Positions 5,761 to 10,630 of a stretch of DNA of 10,630 bases are shown in pieces. Positions within the stretch are counted from its first letter, which is position 1. Each line of letters starts with the position of its first letter. The DNA comes from Atopobium sp. UBA6362 (GTDB lineage Bacteria > Actinomycetota > Coriobacteriia > Coriobacteriales > Atopobiaceae). The notes under the pieces are model-generated. The model searched no databases. It was not told the origin of the DNA and saw nothing but the letters and a program-made list of their open reading frames with translations. A program made the position numbers and the translations under genes. Where the stretch lies: contig DJRK01000016.1 of assembly GCA_002440065.1 (NCBI GenBank), positions 667 to 11,296 on the forward strand. Reading direction: 5' to 3'.

Positions 5761-6966
5761 ATGGCTGAACGATTCAATTTCTTTGCGACGACGCGAGTTC
5801 TCTTTGGTGCAGGTAAGCTCTCTGAGCTGGGCAATCAAGAATTGCCGGGGCGCCGTGCGCTGCTGGTTACCACGGGCGGCAAATCGGTGAAGGCGAACGG
5901 CTACCTGGCTCGCGTGGAGACCGAGCTCGACCGTGCGGGCGTCTCCCATGTGCTCTTTGACCGGATCGAGCCCAACCCGCTGCGCGCCACGGTCAACGCC
6001 GGCGGTTGGCTGGCCCGCACCGAGGGCTGCGATTTCGTGCTTGCGCTCGGTGGCGGCTCGGTTATGGACGGCTCGAAGGCCATCGGCGTCGTGGCGGCGA
6101 ACCCGGCCCACGACGCCGACGGTAACGAGGCGCCGGCGGACATCTGGGACTACGTCGTGGGCGGCACGGCCAAAGGCCTTCCGATTCCGAACGACCCGTT
6201 GCCGCTCGTGTGTGTGACGACTACGGCGGGCACAGGTTCCGAGGTCGACGCCGGCGCCGTCATCTCCTGTGAGGAGAACGACGAGAAGCTACGCTTGGGA
6301 AGCCCCAAGCTCTTCCCGATCCTCTCGGTGGTCGATCCCGAGCTCATGCTCACGGTGCCGCCCCGCCTGACGGCCTACCAGGGCTTCGACGCGCTGTTCC
6401 ACAGCGTCGAGTGCTACATCTCGAACGTCCACACCCTCATGGGCGACATGGTTTGTCGCGAGGGGATAAGGAATGCGGCGGCAGCGTTGCCCACGTGCGT
6501 GAACGACGGGTCCGATATCGATGCCCGCACGAAGCTGGCCTTTGCCAACACGCTCGGCGGCTACGCCATGGTGGCCTCGGGCACGACCGGCTGCCACGGA
6601 ACAGAGCACGGCATGAGCGCGCATCACCACGGCCTGCCGCACGGCGCCGGCCTCATCATGATCGCCCGCGCGTATCATCAGCACATGATCGACGCCCACG
6701 TGTGCGACGACCGCTACGTCGAGATGGCCCGCCTCATGGGCGCCGTGGACGCGACCGAGCCCGAGGCGTTTATCGGCGAGCTGTCGCGCCTCATTCGCGA
6801 GTGCCATGTGGAGGAACTTAAGATGAGCGACTGGGGGATTGCCGAGGATGAGCTGCCCGCGATCGCGGCCAACGCGGTCTCGACCAACGCGGCCCTCTTC
6901 GCACACGACCCGGCTCCGCTTGCGGCCGAAGACGTGGCCGAGATTCTCCGCGCGAGCTGGCGCTGA
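5761..6966 (+). CDS. Iron-containing (group III) alcohol dehydrogenase
   Basis: This 401-aa cytoplasmic NAD(P)-dependent oxidoreductase belongs to the Fe-ADH family, which interconverts alcohols and aldehydes or ketones. The N-terminal half is the nucleotide-binding domain, with ALGGGSVMDGSKA (95-107) and TTTAGTGSEV (152-161). The metal ligands expected for the family are Asp210 and His214 in GFDALFHSVE, His279 and His294 (PHGAG). His283 sits at the conserved +4 position. Fermentative enzymes with this layout often act on butanal, propanediol or similar substrates; the exact substrate cannot be told. ATG 5761 gives the family-typical start (M-x-x-F-x-F-F-x-x-T-R-V-L-F-G). A purine-rich GGGGGAG (5751-5757) lies close upstream, while in-frame ATGs at 5740 and 5749 would add non-family residues. 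It stands alone, ended by a bidirectional terminator. Confidence 0.93.
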   Translation: MAERFNFFATTRVLFGAGKLSELGNQELPGRRALLVTTGGKSVKANGYLARVETELDRAGVSHVLFDRIEPNPLRATVNAGGWLARTEGCDFVLALGGGSVMDGSKAIGVVAANPAHDADGNEAPADIWDYVVGGTAKGLPIPNDPLPLVCVTTTAGTGSEVDAGAVISCEENDEKLRLGSPKLFPILSVVDPELMLTVPPRLTAYQGFDALFHSVECYISNVHTLMGDMVCREGIRNAAAALPTCVNDGSDIDARTKLAFANTLGGYAMVASGTTGCHGTEHGMSAHHHGLPHGAGLIMIARAYHQHMIDAHVCDDRYVEMARLMGAVDATEPEAFIGELSRLIRECHVEELKMSDWGIAEDELPAIAANAVSTNAALFAHDPAPLAAEDVAEILRASWR

Positions 6967-6996
6967 TAAGGGATCGGGCGCATAGCCGACGCATAG

Positions 6997-7035
6997 AAAA
7001 GCCGGGGTACTTGCCAAGAAGTGCCCCGGCTTTTT
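6997..7035. terminator. Bidirectional intrinsic terminator
   Basis: AAAAGCCGGGG (6997-7007) pairs with CCCCGGCTTTT (7024-7034). The stem continues inward through a T-G pair and ACTT/AAGT (7009-7012 with 7019-7022), around a 6-base loop. A runs on the left and T runs on the right make it work for both strands. It lies between the convergent alcohol dehydrogenase (+, stop 6964-6966) and topoisomerase A subunit (-, stop 7097-7099). Confidence 0.93.
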
Positions 7036-7096
7036 AAATGTCGGCAAACTCCGGTCGACCGCGAAGAAGACCCGCGATCCGCAGCCGGCATCGTCG

Positions 7097-9334
7097 TTAG
7101 AAGAGGCTCGGCATGTCCTCTTCCTTCATGGGCGCGCCCGAGGAGGGGAGGCTCTGCGCGCAGAACCGCTCCGCCGAGACCCCCGCACCCAGGTAATCCT
7201 CGGCCACGCCCACCGAGACCACGAGGCGGTTCTTCTTGGCGGTGAAGGCCTGGATGCCCTGCGTACTCGTGGTGGTCTTGGTCTTGAGCAGCGACGTGTT
7301 GAAGTTCATGAGGCGGTTGTCGTTCGAGACGAGCGCAAGGTCGCGGTCTGAGTTGAGCACCTGGGCGTACAGCAGCTTGGCCCCGCCGTAGATGGCGTTC
7401 TTCAGGCGCTTGCGGTTGGTCTTGGTGACGTAGCCGGCCAGCGCCACGCGCGCGACGCGGCCGTTCTCGAAGACGAACAGGGCATCGGCCTTGTAGTCCT
7501 TTGGGTCGAGCACCCAGGTCACGGACTCGTCCGCGTCCATCTCGAGGTCCGTGGGCAGGTAGGAGCCCAGCTGGGCGCTCTTGGTGTCCTCGAACTGGGA
7601 CACCTTGCACTTGTAGACCTGGCTCTTGTTGGTGAAGACGAGCAGCTCGTGCGCGTTCGCGGAGGGGAACTCGATGAAGGGCTTGTCGCCGTCCTTGTAC
7701 TTGAGCGAGCTCGCCTTCTTGAGCACGCGGTCGGTCATCTTCTTGAGATAGCCGTCGCGCGAGAGCATCATCGTGACCGGGTAGTCCTCGACCTCGGGCT
7801 CGAGGCTGACCTCGACGACGTCCTCGGGGTCGATCCTACCCGTCCTGCGCGGTATGACGTACTTCTTGTTGACCGCGGCGAGCTCGTCGCCGATGACCTG
7901 CTTGATCTTCTCCTCGCTCGCGAGGGTGTCCTTGAGCTCGGCGATGTCGGCCTCGAGCTTCTCGATGTCCTTCGTGCGATTGAGGATGTACTCCTCGTTG
8001 ATGTTGCGGAGCTTGATCTCGGCGACGAACTCGGCCTGCGTCTCGTCGATGCCGAAGCCGGCCATGAGGTTGGGCACGACCTCGGCCTCGAGCTTGGTGT
8101 TGCGGATGATCGCGATGGCCTTGTCGATGTCGAGCAGGATCGCCTCGAGGCCGTGCAGCAGGTGCAGGCGCTCGGACTTCTTCGCGAGGTCGAAGTTCAT
8201 GCGGCGGCGCGTCGAGTCCATGCGCCACTTGACCCACTCGTGCAGGATCTGGCGCACGCCCATGACGCGCGGGTAGCCGTCCACGAGCACGTTGAAGTTG
8301 CAGGAGAACGAGTCCTGCAGCGTGGTCATCTTGAACAGCTTTGCCATGAGTTTCTCGGGGTCGACGCCGCGTTTGACGTCGATGGCGATGCGCAGGCCCG
8401 AGAGGTCGGTCTCGTCGCGGATGTCGGAGATCTCGCGCACCTTGCCCTCCTTGGAGAGCTTCACGATGCGCTCGATGATGACGTCGGTCTTCGTGGTGTA
8501 GGGGATTTCGTAGACCTCGATGATGCGCTCCTCGGGGATCCAGCGCCAACGGGAGCGGATCTGGAAGCTGCCGAGGCCCGTCTCGACGATCTTCTCCATC
8601 TCGCTGCGGCGGTAGATGATCTCGCCGCCGGTGGAGAAGTCCGGCATGGGCATGTACTCGAGAAGGTCGCAGTCCGGGTCCTGGAGGTAGTGGATGGTCG
8701 CGGTGCAGACCTCGTTGAGGTTGAAGCCGCAGATGTCGGACGCCATGGCGACGCCGATGCCCTTGTTGGCGGACACGAGGATGTTGGGGAACGATGTGGG
8801 CAGCAGGCGCGGCTCCTTCATGGCGCCGTCGTAGCTGTCGACGAAGTCCACCGGGTCCTTGTCGATGTCCTTGAATATCTCGGCGCTGATGGGCGCGAGC
8901 TTGGCCTCGGTGTATCGCGAGGCGGCGTAGCTCAGGTCGCCCGAGTAGTACTTGCCGAAGTTGCCCTTGGACTCCACGAAGGGCGCGAGCAGGGCCTCGT
9001 TGCCCGTGGCGAGACGAACCATCGTCTCGTAGATCGCCGCGTCGCCGTGGGGGTTGAGCTTCATGGTTTGGCCCACGATGTTGGCGCTCTTCTGGCGCTC
9101 GCCCTTGAGTAGCCCCATCTTGTACATGGTGTAGAGCAGCTTGCGGTGCGAGGGCTTGAAGCCGTCGATCTCGGGGAACGCGCGCGAAACGTTGACGCTC
9201 ATCGCGTAGGGCATGTAGTTGACCTCGAGCGTCTCCGTGATCGGCTGGTCGGTGACCTCGGAGTGCAGGCCGATGACGTTCTCGGCGTTGACCTGCTTCT
9301 TCTTGGATAGTGCCTTCGTCTTCTTCTTTGCCAC
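7097..9334 (-). CDS. DNA topoisomerase IV-type (type IIA) subunit A
   Basis: This 745-aa subunit carries the DNA-cleaving part of an ATP-dependent type IIA topoisomerase. The winged-helix core holds the catalytic tyrosine Tyr141 after Arg140 (YAASRYTEAKL). The N-terminal part has LEVNYMPYAMSV and FKPSHRKLLYTMY. The quinolone-resistance region is NPHGDAAIYET (94-104), with Ala99 and Glu103 at the positions of E. coli GyrA Ser83 and Asp87. Residues about 430-495 are charged and helical (coiled-coil arm), and about 515-720 form the C-terminal blades. No GyrA box (QRRGGKG) is visible, which favours a relaxing/decatenating enzyme over gyrase. The length is shorter than usual ParC/GyrA (about 800-880). 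Start is GTG 9334, with GAGGG 4 bases upstream. It follows the B subunit by 72 bases in one operon. ParC is the likely name, but this lineage-specific family is also annotated simply as topoisomerase (ATP-hydrolysing). Confidence 0.93.
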   Translation of the reverse strand: MAKKKTKALSKKKQVNAENVIGLHSEVTDQPITETLEVNYMPYAMSVNVSRAFPEIDGFKPSHRKLLYTMYKMGLLKGERQKSANIVGQTMKLNPHGDAAIYETMVRLATGNEALLAPFVESKGNFGKYYSGDLSYAASRYTEAKLAPISAEIFKDIDKDPVDFVDSYDGAMKEPRLLPTSFPNILVSANKGIGVAMASDICGFNLNEVCTATIHYLQDPDCDLLEYMPMPDFSTGGEIIYRRSEMEKIVETGLGSFQIRSRWRWIPEERIIEVYEIPYTTKTDVIIERIVKLSKEGKVREISDIRDETDLSGLRIAIDVKRGVDPEKLMAKLFKMTTLQDSFSCNFNVLVDGYPRVMGVRQILHEWVKWRMDSTRRRMNFDLAKKSERLHLLHGLEAILLDIDKAIAIIRNTKLEAEVVPNLMAGFGIDETQAEFVAEIKLRNINEEYILNRTKDIEKLEADIAELKDTLASEEKIKQVIGDELAAVNKKYVIPRRTGRIDPEDVVEVSLEPEVEDYPVTMMLSRDGYLKKMTDRVLKKASSLKYKDGDKPFIEFPSANAHELLVFTNKSQVYKCKVSQFEDTKSAQLGSYLPTDLEMDADESVTWVLDPKDYKADALFVFENGRVARVALAGYVTKTNRKRLKNAIYGGAKLLYAQVLNSDRDLALVSNDNRLMNFNTSLLKTKTTTSTQGIQAFTAKKNRLVVSVGVAEDYLGAGVSAERFCAQSLPSSGAPMKEEDMPSLF

Positions 9335-9406
9335 GATTCCCTCTTGAGACGTTTCCCGAATTCGAATTACTCAACGCCGGCGGCGCCTGCCCCGGCGACC
9401 GCCGCG

Positions 9407-10630
9407 CTATTGCAGGTCCAGCTGGTCCAGGTACTCCTTGCCGTGCGCGGAGATGTGGCGCTTGCGGCCCTCGTCGTCGTTGCCCAACAGCAGGTTGAAC
9501 ATGGTCTCCATCTTTGCGACGTCCTCGGGCTCCACCTTGATGAGGCGGCGCGTCTCGGGGTTCATGGTGGTGAGCCACATCATGTCGGGGTCGTTCTCAC
9601 CAAGACCCTTGGAGCGGTTGATCGAGCACTTCTGGTCGCCGATCTCTTTCAAGACGTCGTTCTTCTCGAGGTCGGTGTAGGCGAAGTAGGTCTTCTCCTT
9701 GCAGTTGATCTCGTAGAGCGGCGACTCGGCGATGTAGACGTAGCCCTCGTCGATGAGCGTGGGGACGAGGCGGTAGAGCATGGTCAAGATGAGCGTGCGG
9801 ATGTGGTAGCCGTCGACGTCGGCGTCCGTGCAGATGATGACCTTGCTCCAGTTGAGGTTGTTCAGGTCGAAGGAGCCGAGGTTCTTGATGCGCTTGTCCT
9901 TGATCTCGACCCCGCAGCCCAGCACGCGCATGAGGTCCATGATGATCTCGGACTTGAAGATGCGCGGGTAGTCTTCCTTGAGGCAGTTCAAGATCTTGCC
10001 GCGGACCGGCATGACGCCCTGGAACTCCGCGTCGCGCGACGTGCGGATGGCGCCCGCCGCCGAGTCGCCCTCCACGATGTAGATCTCGCGGCGGCTCTTG
10101 TCCTTGGAGCGGCAGTCGATGAACTTCTGCACGCGGTTGGCCATGTCGGTTTTCTGCTGCAGGTTGGTTTTGATGCTCTGGCGCGTTTTCTCCGCGTTCT
10201 CGCGGGAGCGCTTGTTGATGAGCACCTGCTCCATGATTTTGTCGGCGGCTTCCTTATTCTCAATAAGGTACGTGCCCAGGCGCTCCTTGAAAAACGCCGT
10301 CATGGCCTGCTGGATGAAGCGGTTGTTGATGGCCTTCTTCGTCTGGTTCTCGTAGGAGGTCTGGGTCGAGAAGCAGTTCGTCACGAGGACGAGGCAGTCC
10401 TGGACGTCCTGCCACTTGATGGAGGTCTCGTTCTTGTTGTACTTGCCTTGGCTCTTGATGTAGGCGTCGAGCGCGCTCGTCAGGGCGCTGCGGGCCGCCT
10501 TCTCGGGCGAGCCGCCGTTCTCGAGCCAGGACGAGTTGTGGTAGTACTCCTGCATCGTGAACGTGCGCGAGAAGCACATGCAGGCCGTGATCTTCACGTT
10601 GTAGTCGGGGAGGTCCTCGCGGTCGCGGCC
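9407..10630 (-). CDS. DNA topoisomerase IV-type (type IIA) subunit B, C-terminal part
   Basis: The frame is open through the right edge, so the N-terminal ATPase (GHKL) part is missing; 407 residues are visible, ending at TAG 9409-9407. The TOPRIM domain is clear: YIVEGDSAAGAI, with the catalytic Glu codon at 10070-10072; MPVRGKILN; and CTDADVDGYHIRTL, the metal-binding D-x-D-x-D near 9812-9829. These are followed by SKGLGENDPDMMW and TMNPETRRL. The protein ends shortly after the conserved C-terminal region (GKEYLDQLDLQ) and has no large TOPRIM insertion of the Gram-negative GyrB kind in the visible part. It forms the ATP-driven half of the A2B2 enzyme with the downstream A subunit. A GTG at 10597 is an internal valine, since the family sequence continues upstream of it (DREDLPDYNVKIT). 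Confidence 0.95.
   Translation of the reverse strand, partial: GRDREDLPDYNVKITACMCFSRTFTMQEYYHNSSWLENGGSPEKAARSALTSALDAYIKSQGKYNKNETSIKWQDVQDCLVLVTNCFSTQTSYENQTKKAINNRFIQQAMTAFFKERLGTYLIENKEAADKIMEQVLINKRSRENAEKTRQSIKTNLQQKTDMANRVQKFIDCRSKDKSRREIYIVEGDSAAGAIRTSRDAEFQGVMPVRGKILNCLKEDYPRIFKSEIIMDLMRVLGCGVEIKDKRIKNLGSFDLNNLNWSKVIICTDADVDGYHIRTLILTMLYRLVPTLIDEGYVYIAESPLYEINCKEKTYFAYTDLEKNDVLKEIGDQKCSINRSKGLGENDPDMMWLTTMNPETRRLIKVEPEDVAKMETMFNLLLGNDDEGRKRHISAHGKEYLDQLDLQ

Noticed and set aside
5452..6111. Possible minus-strand protein covering the inverted repeat region and the start of the dehydrogenase gene
   Set aside because: It runs antisense into the dehydrogenase gene, has no ribosome site, and its translation shows no recognisable domain.
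5761..6966. Naming the alcohol dehydrogenase as glycerol dehydrogenase (gldA/dhaD) because a dha operon is nearby
   Set aside because: The sequence has the butanol/propanediol-type Fe-ADH layout, and the gene is separated from dhaM by 2.7 kb, two genes and several terminators. The substrate cannot be inferred.
7649..9112. A 487-codon open frame on the plus strand inside the topoisomerase A gene
   Set aside because: The translation is a monotonous Leu/Asp/Val/Gly sequence typical of antisense reading of a high-GC gene, and there is no ribosome site.
9359..9368. AATTCGAATT palindrome between the topoisomerase B and A genes
   Set aside because: It is a 10-bp self-complementary AT-rich site inside a 72-base operon gap, short enough to be chance, with no second copy or promoter partner seen.

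Overview
The window reads as chromosome of a high-GC anaerobic Gram-positive bacterium. By eye the GC content is about 60-65%, most genes have GGAG-type ribosome binding sites, and several proteins resemble those of Coriobacteriia (the Collinsella/Olsenella/Atopobium group). That placement is inference from codon use and family resemblance, not from a marker gene. No rRNA, tRNA, CRISPR array, transposase or phage gene is visible.

Layout from left to right: (1) the 3' end of a plus-strand gene of uncertain function (bases 3-221), closed by a strong hairpin terminator. (2) A minus-strand pair of very small genes (313-680), a 58-aa soluble protein followed by a 61-aa two-helix membrane protein. 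(3) Divergent from them, a two-gene dihydroxyacetone phosphorylation operon: a DhaK-DhaL fusion (919-2664) and a single-domain DhaM (2684-3064), ended by a very good intrinsic terminator. (4) A stand-alone flavodoxin-fold protein (3252-3779). (5) A 14-helix DHA2-type MFS exporter (3989-5377) behind a TATAAT box and a structured leader with a possible 8-codon upstream ORF. (6) A 383-base gap without a convincing gene, holding a probable terminator and a perfect 25-bp inverted repeat (5490-5581) that looks like an extragenic palindrome or REPIN-like element. (7) An iron-containing alcohol dehydrogenase (5761-6966). (8) A bidirectional terminator (6997-7035). (9) On the minus strand, a type IIA topoisomerase operon: the B subunit (9407 to beyond the right edge) is transcribed first and the A subunit (7097-9334) second.

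How the genes fit together: DhaM should take phosphate from HPr and pass it to the ADP held in the DhaL half of the fusion, and the DhaK half then phosphorylates dihydroxyacetone to DHAP for glycolysis. The alcohol dehydrogenase could belong to the same three-carbon or fermentation metabolism, but it is 2.7 kb away behind its own terminators, so no operon link is claimed. The MFS exporter and flavodoxin-like protein look like independent single-gene units. The topoisomerase pair is a housekeeping operon; it has topoisomerase IV-like features (no GyrA box) and alanine at the main quinolone-resistance position.

Most of the window is ordinary. The parts most worth a second look are the long perfect inverted repeat at 5490-5581, the MFS leader at 3877-3988, and the DhaKL fusion paired with a separate PTS-type DhaM.
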